Notes: generated by a model not told the origin, from the sequence alone. DNA of 64,000 nucleotides from Bacteriovoracaceae bacterium (GCA_016784965.1 JADHTQ010000003.1:62001-126000), one strand, 5' to 3'. Numbered from the stretch's first letter, positions 9,317 to 19,325 are shown. Translations and numbers: made by a program.

Positions 9317-11617
9317 ATGGACCGTACAAGTGCGTTAATTGCCAAAATGTTAAAGATAGAATTATTTTGTTTGTTTTTATTAACACTCTTTTCTTGTTTT
9401 GGGCACTACTACAAAGAGTTTTTACCCGATAGTTTTTTTTCTATCTCTTCAGACACTTCGTCGATTAATTATATTTCTTATTATTTTACGACCTTTATTA
9501 TGTTCACGGGGTATTATTCTGGCCCATGGCTATTTTTTCCATTTATTATTTTTGCATTATTTTATTCTTTTCAGTTTTCCAAGAGGAACTATAAACTCGA
9601 TCCTTTTAATATCTTTTTTCTACTGATTTGGTTATTAATTCTGTGTTATCTCGTTGTTCCATCAGCTCTTGGTGATGGTGTGTATTATTTAATTCAAAAG
9701 CACTTTTCAACTACATTACTGATTTTGGCAGCTATCGTGTCGTTTTTAGTATTCATATTTGTTTGTTATAGGATCTCTTTTAAGCAAACGGTTATTACCG
9801 TAACTGCCTCTATATGGAACTCCCCGGATTTGATGAATAAGATGTTACATGCCCTAAACCCAGTTAAAGCAGCTTCTGCAACCGCTATTATTTATAAGCG
9901 CTGTATTTCCATAGTAAAAACTAAAATACCTTCATTCCTGCAAGGCCACACATCTGCTGCAAGCTCAAAAGCAGTAATTATCCATTCTTTGGCCCTGCCA
10001 AAAAGTGAACCAGTGCTAAAGAATGATTTTGATTTAGAAGTGGAGCTTGAAAATTCTAAAGCTACCGATAAGGTTATCAAAGATGAAAATATAAAAAGCT
10101 CACATCCGATCTGGGATGAAAAAAAGTATAGTGAATTAATAGATTGTCTGGCCATGAACAGAAGCATCAACAAAGTCAGTCATCCCGATGATAAATATTT
10201 TGAGCAAATTATCTCAAGGATTGAGGATAAACTAAATGATTTTCGCATAGATGGGGTGATTGTTGACGTTTTAAAAGGACCAGTTGTAGATACTTTTTTA
10301 TTGGAGCTAGGAAAAGGGGTCAAAGTTTCCAAGGTTACTTCCAGTGCAGATGATTTAAGTGGGGCCCTTTATGGAGCTCCGATACGAATAGTTTATCCAA
10401 TGCGTGGACGAACATCTGTTGGTATAGAGGTTCCAAGAAATCCCAGAGAGATTATCTATTTAGACGAAGTTTTGGCTTCATCTGAATATAAAGACTGCAA
10501 TCAACACCTACCAATTGCCATTGGTAAGGACGCCTACGGTAAAACTTTTATCGTAGACTTGGCCGATATGCCCCATATGCTTGTGGCCGGTGCAACTGGA
10601 GCCGGAAAGTCAGTGTTTATCAATACGTTGCTAGTCTCTCTTTTAGTTAAAAAATCACCTCAAGACATGAAACTAATTTTGATCGATCCCAAACAACTAG
10701 AGCTTGCACAGTATGCAAAGCTTCCCCATTTGGCACTGCCAGTTATTAATGATGGCAAGTCTGCTTCGCTTGCACTTTTGTGGGCGGTACAAGAAATGGA
10801 ACGTCGTTATTCCATCATGATGGAGTTTGGTGTACGCAATGTTGAAACCTTTAATAGTAAAATCCTTCATGCAAGTTCAAATGATGTCGATAGCATTAGA
10901 AAATTTTACGAAGCAGGACACAACGAAGACTACAAATTACCTTATGTAGTTGTGATTATTGATGAATTTGCCGATTTGATATTGAGTAAAGCTGGAAAAG
11001 AAATTGAAAACAATGTCTGTCGACTTGCGGGAAAGGCAAGGGCAGCAGGAATTCATCTTGTCATTGCAACCCAAAGACCTTCAGTGGATGTTATCACTGG
11101 GTTGATTAAGTCTAATTTCCCTACTAGGATTTCTTTTAGAGTTACAACCAGCATTGATTCAAGAACGATATTGAGTGCGATGGGGGCAGAAAAATTACTA
11201 GGTAAGGGAGATATGCTTTACAAAAGAGGAGTGGATACTGCAAGAGTACACTCTTCATATGTAGACGAAGATGAAATTTTAGCACTTGTTAACAACCTGT
11301 GCTCTTTGCCAACCGAGTTTGATAAAAGTGCTATGGATTTTCTAGAAAGTGATGGAAGTCCTGATGAATCAGACCCCTACGCATTTGGCAGTCATATTCC
11401 CACAGTGTTAGAATCTGGAGGTGGGGATGATGAACTCTATGATGAAGCAGTAAGTGTAGTGATGGAGTATCGAGCCGCCAGTGCCTCAATGTTGCAGCGA
11501 AGATTAAAAATTGGATACAATCGCGCCGCAAATTTAGTAGAATTAATGGAAGAAAAAGGGATCGTGGGTCCGGCCCAAGGATCAAAGCCTAGAAAAATAT
11601 TAGTCAGTTTAGATTGA
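9317..11617 (+). CDS. ftsK: DNA translocase FtsK/SpoIIIE
   Basis: Pumps DNA at the division septum and helps resolve chromosome dimers. Four N-terminal membrane helices (within about residues 1-155) are followed by a short linker, an alpha-domain, and the motor with Walker A GATGAGKS at residues 425-432 and Walker B VVIIDEFADLI. The ATQRPS segment and the closing winged-helix gamma domain (SASMLQRRLKIGYNRAA, then LMEEKGIVGP) are typical. At 766 residues it is of SpoIIIE size, without the very long Pro/Gln linker of E. coli FtsK. The PilZ protein gene follows closely. Confidence 0.93.
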   Translation: MDRTSALIAKMLKIELFCLFLLTLFSCFGHYYKEFLPDSFFSISSDTSSINYISYYFTTFIMFTGYYSGPWLFFPFIIFALFYSFQFSKRNYKLDPFNIFFLLIWLLILCYLVVPSALGDGVYYLIQKHFSTTLLILAAIVSFLVFIFVCYRISFKQTVITVTASIWNSPDLMNKMLHALNPVKAASATAIIYKRCISIVKTKIPSFLQGHTSAASSKAVIIHSLALPKSEPVLKNDFDLEVELENSKATDKVIKDENIKSSHPIWDEKKYSELIDCLAMNRSINKVSHPDDKYFEQIISRIEDKLNDFRIDGVIVDVLKGPVVDTFLLELGKGVKVSKVTSSADDLSGALYGAPIRIVYPMRGRTSVGIEVPRNPREIIYLDEVLASSEYKDCNQHLPIAIGKDAYGKTFIVDLADMPHMLVAGATGAGKSVFINTLLVSLLVKKSPQDMKLILIDPKQLELAQYAKLPHLALPVINDGKSASLALLWAVQEMERRYSIMMEFGVRNVETFNSKILHASSNDVDSIRKFYEAGHNEDYKLPYVVVIIDEFADLILSKAGKEIENNVCRLAGKARAAGIHLVIATQRPSVDVITGLIKSNFPTRISFRVTTSIDSRTILSAMGAEKLLGKGDMLYKRGVDTARVHSSYVDEDEILALVNNLCSLPTEFDKSAMDFLESDGSPDESDPYAFGSHIPTVLESGGGDDELYDEAVSVVMEYRAASASMLQRRLKIGYNRAANLVELMEEKGIVGPAQGSKPRKILVSLD

Positions 11618-11638
11618 ATATAAAGCAGGAGAATAATT

Positions 11639-12352
11639 GTGAACAGTATTGAGCTAGACGGCAATTTGGATGATATTCAAGAAATATTTAAAGTTGTTGA
11701 AGATGAAGAAGTAGATCAAGTTATTCATCAACTAATTAAAGAAAAAGGTGAGTTTAGCATCTGGAAAAGCGGAGATGAATTCAGTGAAATTTTTATTCCG
11801 GTAAGTTTTGAAGATGATATCTTATGTTTAAAAAGGTTTGAAGAAGAAGAAAGTCATTTAGTCGACAAGAACATTATGTTGAAATTTGAAAAAGCAAGAT
11901 CCCAGTTTTTTACCTCTGGAACCTTGACCTATGATGATGAAGAGGATCTATTTAGTATTGACTTAGAATATGAAATCTTCAAAATGGATAAGAGGCAAGA
12001 TGCCAGGCTTTGCTTAAGTATGTTTGAGGGTGTAGTGACATTTGAAAACGAAAGTTATGAGGCCTTTGATGTTTCAAAAAGTGGCATAAGTTTTATCAGC
12101 AACTCAAGTGAGGACTTTAAGTATCCTGAAGGTCAAATTATCAAGGATGTTGAGTTAAGCTTTAATGAACAAACATTTGCCATAAAAGAGGCACAGCTGC
12201 TTCATATTTTTCGAGTTGAAAATGTTAAAAAGCAGAAGGAGCGACTTAAAATAGGTATGAAGTTTGTCGATCCCTCACAAGAATTGATTGAAAGATTAGA
12301 AATGGAAATTACTAATTGCTCGTTGTATATACTGTCTAGATCGCATAAGTGA
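11639..12352 (+). CDS. PilZ-domain protein, probable c-di-GMP receptor
   Basis: The C-terminal half carries the two PilZ signatures: an RxxxR motif (KRQDARL) and a DVSKSGI stretch matching D/N-x-S-x-x-G. PilZ domains bind cyclic di-GMP. The N-terminal 110 residues are acidic and resemble the YcgR-type N-terminal domain in position, but I cannot assign them. The GTG start has a GCAGGAG ribosome site. The stop overlaps the GTG of the MobB-MobA fusion, so the two are co-translated. A PAS-GGDEF cyclase elsewhere in this window could supply the ligand. Confidence 0.7.
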   Translation: MNSIELDGNLDDIQEIFKVVEDEEVDQVIHQLIKEKGEFSIWKSGDEFSEIFIPVSFEDDILCLKRFEEEESHLVDKNIMLKFEKARSQFFTSGTLTYDDEEDLFSIDLEYEIFKMDKRQDARLCLSMFEGVVTFENESYEAFDVSKSGISFISNSSEDFKYPEGQIIKDVELSFNEQTFAIKEAQLLHIFRVENVKKQKERLKIGMKFVDPSQELIERLEMEITNCSLYILSRSHK

Positions 12353-13560
12353 TTGAACTAACCAACTTAATATTGATTGGGTCTACAGGTCGAAATAGTG
12401 GAAAAACCCTGCTAGCAACTAAGATTATTCATAATCTCAAAGATTTGCATTCCATTATAGGTTTAAAAATTACAACGATACATGCAAAAAAGGCAAAATG
12501 CCCAAGAGGTGGCAAAGGGTGTGGTGTTTGCTCTTCTTTGCAGTCTAATTATGAAATCAGAGAAGAACAAGATCCAACTTCTGGCAAAGATACTTCTAAG
12601 CTATTAAATGCGGGTGCAAAAAAGGTTTATTGGATATTGGCCCTTAAAGATTTTTTAGCTGATGCCATCTTTGAGCTTTTAAAAAAGATAGATCATGGTG
12701 CTATCATTGTTGCTGAGTCAAATTGTTTAAGAACCATAGTTAAGCCCGGCCTATTTTATGTAATGCAGGGATCTCACCCCCACGAGATAAAGTCTTCTGC
12801 TAAACAGGTTATACACTTTGCTAACCAGGTTATCTCTTTTGATCAAAGACATTTGGATTTTTTACCTCCCAAGATAACGTATCATGGGAAGCTTTTAAGC
12901 TATAAAAGAAATGCAACTGCCATAATATTGGCCGGAGGCAAAAGTACCAGAATGGGCCAGGACAAAAGATATCTGGACGTGTTAGGTAGGCCGATGCTTT
13001 ATTATATCTATGAGCAAGTAAAGAATAGATTTGATGAGGTTATACTTTGTATCGGTTATGCAGACTCAGGTGACTATACTGAGTTTGAAGATGCTTTAAT
13101 TGTACGAGATGAACTGGCTGATATAGGTCCGCTCATGGGTATGAGTGGAGGGCTTAAGCTTTCAAAACATGAGGTTAACTTTATTGTGGCCTGTGATATA
13201 CCCAATATTGACTTTTTAGTAGTTGATCAAATGATCCAAATGCAAAAATCACAAAAAAAAGATGCAGTGATACCCAAGCATAATAATTTTATTGAGCCTC
13301 TGCATGCAATTTATCAAAAGAAGATGTATGAATCTATGTTAAGAGCAATCAGGCAGGATAAAAGAAAAATCACAGATTCTTTTAAACAAAAAAATGTTTT
13401 GTTTATGGATTTTCAAAATGAACTTAGTGCTGTCAATATAAATACGTTTGCAGACTATGAGAATTTTAAAGATAAAAACCTAGCTCAAAGGCCAAAGAAA
13501 GCCAGTTGGCAGTTACGTAACGATCCTGGGTACCTTGAAGAGATGCCAGGTTGTAACTGA
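12349..13560 (+). CDS. MobB-MobA-like fusion, molybdenum cofactor guanylyltransferase
   Basis: Two domains. Residues 1-185 are a P-loop domain like MobB (GSTGRNSGKT at about residues 11-20) with an inserted Cys cluster, C-x6-C-x2-C (CPRGGKGCGVC). Residues 188-400 are a MobA-type nucleotidyltransferase with the LAGGKSTRMGQDK signature and a VACDIPNI metal-binding segment. MobA attaches GMP to molybdopterin to form the bis-MGD cofactor. Fused Mob proteins exist, but the Cys insert is unusual to me. The last 95 bases overlap the convergent membrane-protein gene. No molybdoenzyme is encoded in the window. Confidence 0.72.
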   Translation: MIELTNLILIGSTGRNSGKTLLATKIIHNLKDLHSIIGLKITTIHAKKAKCPRGGKGCGVCSSLQSNYEIREEQDPTSGKDTSKLLNAGAKKVYWILALKDFLADAIFELLKKIDHGAIIVAESNCLRTIVKPGLFYVMQGSHPHEIKSSAKQVIHFANQVISFDQRHLDFLPPKITYHGKLLSYKRNATAIILAGGKSTRMGQDKRYLDVLGRPMLYYIYEQVKNRFDEVILCIGYADSGDYTEFEDALIVRDELADIGPLMGMSGGLKLSKHEVNFIVACDIPNIDFLVVDQMIQMQKSQKKDAVIPKHNNFIEPLHAIYQKKMYESMLRAIRQDKRKITDSFKQKNVLFMDFQNELSAVNINTFADYENFKDKNLAQRPKKASWQLRNDPGYLEEMPGCN

Positions 13561-14137
13561 ACCTCAGTCCATAGTGAAAGCTTGCAGAAGACCTTTTGTG
13601 GATGCTGTAATCGGCCCTAATCCCAGGTCCAATATAAGCAATTTGTTCAAATGTTTCTCTAAAATAGTGGACTGAAGCAAAAGCAGTTATAGTTTCAAAC
13701 AAATTCCTGGCAGAAAATAAGCTTTGAATTAGTTTAAAGCGATGCCCATATCCAACACCTCCAGAAATAATATTTTCACTAGTTGCCCCAGGTATAACAG
13801 CACTGGTCGCTATTACAGCGTACTTTAAAAAAGTTTCAGAGATATAAAAATTTAAATAGCCATCCTCTAAATCATTAAATTTTGTGGCATAAATTAACTC
13901 AAACGATAAAAAGTCAGTTGCTTTTAAAGGATGGTGGTTAATGTGAAACAATGCTGTATAAGAGGTACTGTCTTGAGCGTTAATGTTATAGGTAGTATCA
14001 AAAACACCGGTATCTAAATTTCTTTCATGAAAAACAAGCTCACCATCGACTTCCTCGCTTTTAACATTGGCTACGCTACTAAATGCTTTTTGGGCAAGTA
14101 TTTGGTAGATAATAAAAAGCAAGATTGTTATTTTCAT
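13466..14137 (-). CDS. Putative outer-membrane beta-barrel protein, unknown
   Basis: A 223-residue protein with a signal peptide (hydrophobic run then Ala-Phe-Ser-Ser) and a body of alternating aromatic and polar strands ending in Phe-Tyr-Leu, which suggests a small barrel. I recognise no family. Its ATG overlaps the stop of the TolC-family gene upstream by four bases (ATGA), so it is the second gene of that pair and may belong to the same export process. The 3' end overlaps the convergent MobB-MobA fusion gene. Confidence 0.5.
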   Translation of the reverse strand: MKITILLFIIYQILAQKAFSSVANVKSEEVDGELVFHERNLDTGVFDTTYNINAQDSTSYTALFHINHHPLKATDFLSFELIYATKFNDLEDGYLNFYISETFLKYAVIATSAVIPGATSENIISGGVGYGHRFKLIQSLFSARNLFETITAFASVHYFRETFEQIAYIGPGIRADYSIHKRSSASFHYGLRFSYNLASLQGTQDRYVTANWLSLAFELGFYL

Positions 14138-15597
14138 TTTGCCTCATCCTTGTATGCAAGGTCGTCAAAATGGTTGCCTGGGAAGTCACTTATACCCATG
14201 CTACCGGCAAGTTGTAATTTATATTTTAAATGTGCGTGTTTTGCCTTTTCTAAATCGATTTGGGTCTTGGTCATTTCTAATAGTGCATGACTAAGATTAT
14301 GAAATGATGACTTTCTGTCTAAATATAACTTAAGTGTGTTATCAAATAGATTTTTAAGGTTGATAACTTTATTGCGCAGAATTTTAACTTGGTTTTCCAT
14401 GTTTAAAATATGCCTGTAGAGTCGACGAACTGAAGATTTTGCATGGTGCATAGATTTTTTTAAGCTCTCTTTGGCAATTTTATTGTTAATCACTGCCCGC
14501 TCTCTTCTCCTTTTATTAAAGAGACCATTTTCTCCCAGGATGGTCCAGGTAGCATTTATTGAGGCCATCAATTCTATGTTAGTAGAGTTTAGAGTACTTG
14601 TTTGATAACCAGTGTCTGAAAATCCACCTGCAAATGTGTGCAGGTAGGCACCTAAATCAATGCTAAATTCGGGTAGAGGGAGGTTTTGCTTGAGTGCAAG
14701 CTTATAGTCTCTATTGGTATTTTCGATTTGTAGTTTGGCATCCAACACTTTTGAATTTCTTCTTTCTGCAATTTCTAATGCTTCATCAATTCTTGTGAGT
14801 AATTCGACATGTCTTAGTTTTTCATCAGTGACATAACGAGTGCCAGGTGGATCATCAAGCAACATGGACATTTGTTCATCGGCTACCTGGGACTTTGTTT
14901 TGGCATTATGGTAGACTTGTTGTGCCCGCAGATATTCTTCTCTGGTTTGATAGTATTCTCTTTTGGCAATTTTGCCAGAAGCAATTTTTTGACGGTTTAG
15001 GCGATAAACAAATGAGGCATGGGCCAGCTGTGTCTTAGTGGCCTTTTCAATATTTTTTTGCATCAATAGTTCAAAATATCTTGCAACTAGTACGTGCTTT
15101 AGGTCTCTGCGCTGTTCAGAGATTATTTTTTTTCTTCTTTTAAATGTAGATTGTGCATTTAAGTAGGTTAAGTAGTCCTTTCCCCAGTTAAAAACTTTAT
15201 AGTCTCCTAGGCGAAGACCAAACACACCGCTTGGAGCATTTCCTGGATCTCCTGACTTAAGATCGCTTATTACATGTTTGTTGGCCTGTAACATCAAAGA
15301 AACTGGTGGAAACCAAAAGGAGTCTCGGGCATTTTTCCAGTCGAGCTCAAGGTTACCTACTTCCAATTTTTTAATGTTATGATCGTAACTTTTTCTTATA
15401 CCCTGCTCAACTGCTGCACTAAGGCTTAATTTTTTAAAACGATCTTTAAAATCAAACTCTTTAAGTTTTTGAATGTATACATTTTTGCCATCTGTTCTTC
15501 TTTTGTAACTGTCTTTGGCAAGCTCGTGTGATGGCATCTGAGAAAATGCACTGCTGGCAATTAAAGTTGTAAAAATAGCTATAAGTAAAAATTTCAT
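14134..15597 (-). CDS. TolC-family outer-membrane efflux protein
   Basis: A 487-residue protein with a signal peptide ending near SSAFSQ. Long amphipathic helices and the repeated outer-membrane-factor pattern (for example ELDWKNARDSFWFPPVSL in the first half and LELMASINATWTI in the second) fit the TolC/OEP fold. TolC proteins form trimeric channels through the outer membrane for type I or RND export. No inner-membrane pump is adjacent; the second gene of the pair is a small barrel-like protein. A second TolC-like protein lies elsewhere in the window and differs clearly from it. Confidence 0.75.
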   Translation of the reverse strand: MKFLLIAIFTTLIASSAFSQMPSHELAKDSYKRRTDGKNVYIQKLKEFDFKDRFKKLSLSAAVEQGIRKSYDHNIKKLEVGNLELDWKNARDSFWFPPVSLMLQANKHVISDLKSGDPGNAPSGVFGLRLGDYKVFNWGKDYLTYLNAQSTFKRRKKIISEQRRDLKHVLVARYFELLMQKNIEKATKTQLAHASFVYRLNRQKIASGKIAKREYYQTREEYLRAQQVYHNAKTKSQVADEQMSMLLDDPPGTRYVTDEKLRHVELLTRIDEALEIAERRNSKVLDAKLQIENTNRDYKLALKQNLPLPEFSIDLGAYLHTFAGGFSDTGYQTSTLNSTNIELMASINATWTILGENGLFNKRRRERAVINNKIAKESLKKSMHHAKSSVRRLYRHILNMENQVKILRNKVINLKNLFDNTLKLYLDRKSSFHNLSHALLEMTKTQIDLEKAKHAHLKYKLQLAGSMGISDFPGNHFDDLAYKDEAK

Positions 15598-15643
15598 AAA
15601 TCCAAATAATTTTAGTTATTTATTGGAGCTATGTCAAAAGTAG

Positions 15644-16021
15644 TTATAATTGTAATCCAGGACAACCTTGCATAACTATATCCTTAGTCATATCTTCAAT
15701 CCTCGATTTGGCAAAATAATACTCTCTAAGAATTGAATTATAGTTGATGCGCAGCCGTTGAAGTTGCAGTTGTTTATACTTTGGAATCTGTTTGGCCAAA
15801 TTTCTGTTTCTGGCTAGTAGTATTTTAAGTTTCTTTTTGTGTTGTACTTTTTTATTTCTTTCATCGAGGGAATCTTGACACTTTAGACTGACAGTTGGGT
15901 CCGTAATTGCACTTTTTAAATACTCCTGAGAAAATGCTGCGACAGGGCAAAGGTGTAGGCTAAGCGTCAATATTACGGTAGTGCTCGTTAGTATCTTGGA
16001 CCTGTATTTTTTTGCTAGCAC
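15644..16021 (-). CDS. Small secreted protein of unknown function
   Basis: About 125 residues from a GTG start, with a signal peptide (Leu-rich core, Val-Ala-Ala-Phe-Ser-Gln cleavage region). The mature part is rich in Lys, Arg, Gln and Leu, probably one or two long helices, and holds two Cys that could form a disulfide. It is divergent from kdsB and upstream of the TolC gene. No family recognised. Confidence 0.45.
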   Translation of the reverse strand: MLAKKYRSKILTSTTVILTLSLHLCPVAAFSQEYLKSAITDPTVSLKCQDSLDERNKKVQHKKKLKILLARNRNLAKQIPKYKQLQLQRLRINYNSILREYYFAKSRIEDMTKDIVMQGCPGLQL

Positions 16022-16140
16022 AAATTTCTCTTTTTCATTACACGTTTGCTATTAAAGATAGGTCTATTGTATCATATTTTTGCAAGTCAGAACCTAAGGT
16101 GATAGATTCTACCTTTTATGAAAAATTAGGGGAATTTTTG

Positions 16141-16902
16141 GTGGAGAATGATTTTAAAGTGTTGGTCTTAATTCCTGCACGCTTTGGATCAAAGCGATTT
16201 CCTGGTAAACCGCTGGCAAAGATTTTAGATAAATCGATGATTCAAATGGTTTATGATAATGCCCAAAGCAGTGGAATGGAGATTTGTGTTGTTACCGATA
16301 ATTCTGAAATTGAGCAGCATGTAAGATCTTTTTCTGGAAATGTCCGCATGGTGGAAGATGACGTACACTCTGGCTCTGCAAGGATCTATTTGGCCTACAA
16401 GCGCTATTTTAGCAATAAAAAATATGATTTGATCATAAATGTGCAAGGTGATGAGCCCCTGCTTGCAGGAGATGAGTTACTTAGGCTTGCCAAGTTTCAC
16501 ATGAGCTGCAAAGAAGATATCTGTACTTTGGTAAAAAGAAAACATGACTTCGGGGAGGAGTTTGATGACTCCAACCGAGTTAAGGCAATCTTTTCCCAGC
16601 AAACTGGTAGGTGTCACTATTTTTCCAGATCAAAGATACCATATGTTAGCCAAGGCGAAGAAGCACTTTATTGGTTTTTACACATTGGGGTGTATTCCTT
16701 TACGCCTTCTGCCCTAGAGCGATTTAATCGTGGAGTTGATTCATATTATCAAAAAGTAGAGAGGTTAGAACAATTGGGGGCACTTGATATGGGGCTTACC
16801 ATTTCAGCTATCGAAACTCACAAAGAGCTTATTGGGGTGGATATACCTGAGGATATTAAAATAATTGAGGGAGTAATAAGTGGCAAAGCAACAGGGAGTT
16901 AA
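16141..16902 (+). CDS. kdsB: 3-deoxy-manno-octulosonate cytidylyltransferase
   Basis: Activates Kdo as CMP-Kdo for lipid A-core assembly. The start chosen is a GTG with an AGGGGA ribosome site; it gives about 253 residues, the family's normal size, with the signature LIPARFGSKRFPGKPL directly at the start. The NVQGDEPL segment binds metal and nucleotide in this fold. A longer in-frame reading upstream adds 43 residues with no homologous features and is rejected. The end overlaps pyrG, and kdsA and kdsC follow, forming one Kdo operon interrupted only by CTP synthase. Confidence 0.9.
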   Translation: MENDFKVLVLIPARFGSKRFPGKPLAKILDKSMIQMVYDNAQSSGMEICVVTDNSEIEQHVRSFSGNVRMVEDDVHSGSARIYLAYKRYFSNKKYDLIINVQGDEPLLAGDELLRLAKFHMSCKEDICTLVKRKHDFGEEFDDSNRVKAIFSQQTGRCHYFSRSKIPYVSQGEEALYWFLHIGVYSFTPSALERFNRGVDSYYQKVERLEQLGALDMGLTISAIETHKELIGVDIPEDIKIIEGVISGKATGS

Positions 16903-18499
16903 AAAATTCATCTTTATCACTGGAGGGGTCGCCAGCTCTTTGGGAAAGGGGTTAGCGTCTGCTAGTATTGCGGCATTGTTAGAAAGAAGAGGAATCAAAG
17001 TCAACATGCTCAAAATGGATCCCTATATCAATGTTGACCCAGGGACGATGAGTCCTACTCAACATGGTGAAGTTTTTGTAACTGATGATGGGGCAGAGAC
17101 TGATTTGGATTTAGGACACTATGAAAGATTTACTTCTTTGACTCTGACCAAAAAATGTAATTTTACCACAGGGCAGGTCTATCTTCAGGTAATAGATAAC
17201 GAAAGAGAGGGGAAATACTTGGGTAAAACTGTGCAGGTTGTTCCTCACATTACCAACGAAATAAAAAGAAGAATACATGTTGCAGCGGAAGAGTCAGATC
17301 TATTAATTGGAGAAATTGGTGGTACTGTTGGAGATATTGAGTCTTTGCCATTTATGGAATCAATCAGACAATTTGCTTCAGATGTTGGACATGAAAATGT
17401 TCTATTTGTACACTTAGTGCTTTTGCCATACATAGCCGCTGCCGGAGAGTTGAAGTCTAAGCCTGCTCAGCACTCTGTCAAAGAGTTGCGCTCAATAGGT
17501 CTTTTTCCACAAGTTATTATCTGTCGCTCTGATCGAGACATTGAAGATAAATTTTTGGATAAGCTGTCTCTGTTTTGCAATGTTCCCAAGGCCAATGTGT
17601 TTAAGTCATTTGATCTAGATTTGATCTATAAGTTACCAGTAGAGTTTCACCAGCAAGGTGTGGATCAAAAGGTAACAGAGCTTCTGGGGATTTGGACTGG
17701 AAGGCCAAATATTAATGATCTAAAACAAGTTATTTTTAATTTTGAAAATCCACTTACGACAGTTAATATCGGGGTTGTTGGGAAATATACAGAGCTTATT
17801 GAGTCCTATAAATCTCTCGATGAGGCCCTAAAGCATGGTGCAATTTCAAATCAAGTAAAATTAAAATTAGTCTATATTGATGCGACTGACTTAGAAAATA
17901 AAAAAGACCTCGATAAAATTTTAGGACCAATTCACGGAATTTTAGTGCCAGGAGGCTTTGGACAGCGGGGTACTGAGGGCAAAATCAACGCCATTAGATA
18001 TGCCAGAGAAAAAGAAATACCATTTTTTGGCATTTGCCTGGGAATGCAACTTGCTATGGTCGAGTTTGCTCGCAATATTGCCAAAATCAAAGACGCCACA
18101 TCGGAGGAATTTCAAACCACGGGTAGTAAGATTATTCATTATATGAAAGGTCAATCAATTGACGTGCGAAAAGGTGGCAGCATGAGGCTTGGGGCATATA
18201 GCTGTCACTTAAAGCGGGGAAGTAAAAGTTTTGAATTATATAAAATGCAAGATATCTCAGAAAGGCATAGGCATCGATTGGAAGTGAACAATGATTATGT
18301 AGAAGAAATAACCAAAGCTGGCATGACGATTGCGGGAGTAAATAAGGAACTCAATTTGGTTGAGGTGATAGAACTTTCCAACCATCCATTTTTCATCGGG
18401 TGTCAGTACCATCCAGAGTTTAAATCGCGACCATTTTCACCCCATCCCTTGTTTAAATCATTTATTGAAAAATCATTTCAAAGATCAAAAAGTGTTTAG
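16880..18499 (+). CDS. pyrG: CTP synthase
   Basis: Converts UTP to CTP with glutamine. The 539 residues match the family. The N-terminal amidoligase starts FIFITGGVASSLGKGLASASIA (P-loop) and continues with KMDPYINVDPGTMSP; the C-terminal glutaminase carries the nucleophile in FGICLGMQ (Cys386) and the YHPEFKSRP His-Glu pair. The GTG start lies within the 3' end of kdsB, so the two are coupled. The position makes sense: KdsB uses CTP, the product of this enzyme. Confidence 0.95.
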   Translation: MAKQQGVKKFIFITGGVASSLGKGLASASIAALLERRGIKVNMLKMDPYINVDPGTMSPTQHGEVFVTDDGAETDLDLGHYERFTSLTLTKKCNFTTGQVYLQVIDNEREGKYLGKTVQVVPHITNEIKRRIHVAAEESDLLIGEIGGTVGDIESLPFMESIRQFASDVGHENVLFVHLVLLPYIAAAGELKSKPAQHSVKELRSIGLFPQVIICRSDRDIEDKFLDKLSLFCNVPKANVFKSFDLDLIYKLPVEFHQQGVDQKVTELLGIWTGRPNINDLKQVIFNFENPLTTVNIGVVGKYTELIESYKSLDEALKHGAISNQVKLKLVYIDATDLENKKDLDKILGPIHGILVPGGFGQRGTEGKINAIRYAREKEIPFFGICLGMQLAMVEFARNIAKIKDATSEEFQTTGSKIIHYMKGQSIDVRKGGSMRLGAYSCHLKRGSKSFELYKMQDISERHRHRLEVNNDYVEEITKAGMTIAGVNKELNLVEVIELSNHPFFIGCQYHPEFKSRPFSPHPLFKSFIEKSFQRSKSV

Positions 18500-18510
18500 G
18501 GACTAATTTT

Positions 18511-19314
18511 ATGAAAAAAATAGACTTTATAATTGGCCCATGTGTTTTAGAAAATGAAGCGTTGGTACTCAACATTGCAGAGCGCCTTAAAGATGATTTG
18601 GGGCCTTTTTCAGACAAGATTAACTTAACTTTTAAGGGGAGTTTTGATAAGGCCAACAGGACCTCCATAGACTCATTTAGAGGACCTGGTATCGATAAAG
18701 GTCTTGCCATGTTGGCCAGAGTTAAAAAGGATTTTGAGCTAAGTGTGCTCACTGACTTTCATCTTCCCAGTCAGGCCAGCAGTGTCGCTGAAGTTGTCGA
18801 TATTTTGCAGGTACCAGCTTTTTTGTGCAGGCAAACAGATATGATCGTAGAGGGGAGTAAGGCCTGTAAAACACATGACAGAGTATTAAATATAAAAAAG
18901 GGCCAATTTTTATCTCCAATGGAGTGTGAGCATATTGTTAAGAAGGCGCAAACCATTTTACCCAATGATAAAATTTGTATAACTGAGCGAGGAACTTCTT
19001 TTGGCTATAATAATTTAATTGTAGATATGTCATCATTCCAAATACTAAATAGTTTTGGAGTAAAATCAATATTTGATGCTACCCATGCTGTTCAAAGGCC
19101 CGGAGGGCAGGGCACTACTTCAGGTGGAAAAAGGGAGCAAGTGGCTTGCTTGGCAAAAGCAGCAGTGGCGGCAGGGGCCCAAGGAATTTTTTTAGAAACT
19201 CATCCCAATCCCGAGCAGGCCCTGTCTGATTCTGCAACCAGTCTACCGTTGTTCCAGGTAAAAGATCTAGTGAAGCAGCTAATTGATATATATACAGTGA
19301 TCTCAACACACTAA
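18511..19314 (+). CDS. kdsA: 3-deoxy-8-phosphooctulonate synthase
   Basis: Condenses phosphoenolpyruvate and arabinose 5-phosphate to Kdo-8-phosphate. The 267-residue TIM barrel shows the expected features: IGPCVLENE near the start, FKGSFDKANRTS, a VLTDFH segment, ERGTSFGYNNLIVDMSS, FDATHAVQRPGG and a closing FLETHPNPEQALSD. It sits 11 bases after pyrG and 11 bases before kdsC, so the operon encodes three of the Kdo steps in order. The isomerase kdsD is not in the window. Confidence 0.95.
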   Translation: MKKIDFIIGPCVLENEALVLNIAERLKDDLGPFSDKINLTFKGSFDKANRTSIDSFRGPGIDKGLAMLARVKKDFELSVLTDFHLPSQASSVAEVVDILQVPAFLCRQTDMIVEGSKACKTHDRVLNIKKGQFLSPMECEHIVKKAQTILPNDKICITERGTSFGYNNLIVDMSSFQILNSFGVKSIFDATHAVQRPGGQGTTSGGKREQVACLAKAAVAAGAQGIFLETHPNPEQALSDSATSLPLFQVKDLVKQLIDIYTVISTH

Positions 19315-19325
19315 GGTATAAATCT

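Noticed and set aside
16012-16140. Longer KdsB with a 43-residue N-terminal extension
   Set aside because: The extension has no family similarity, and the GTG with a good ribosome site gives the normal KdsB length.
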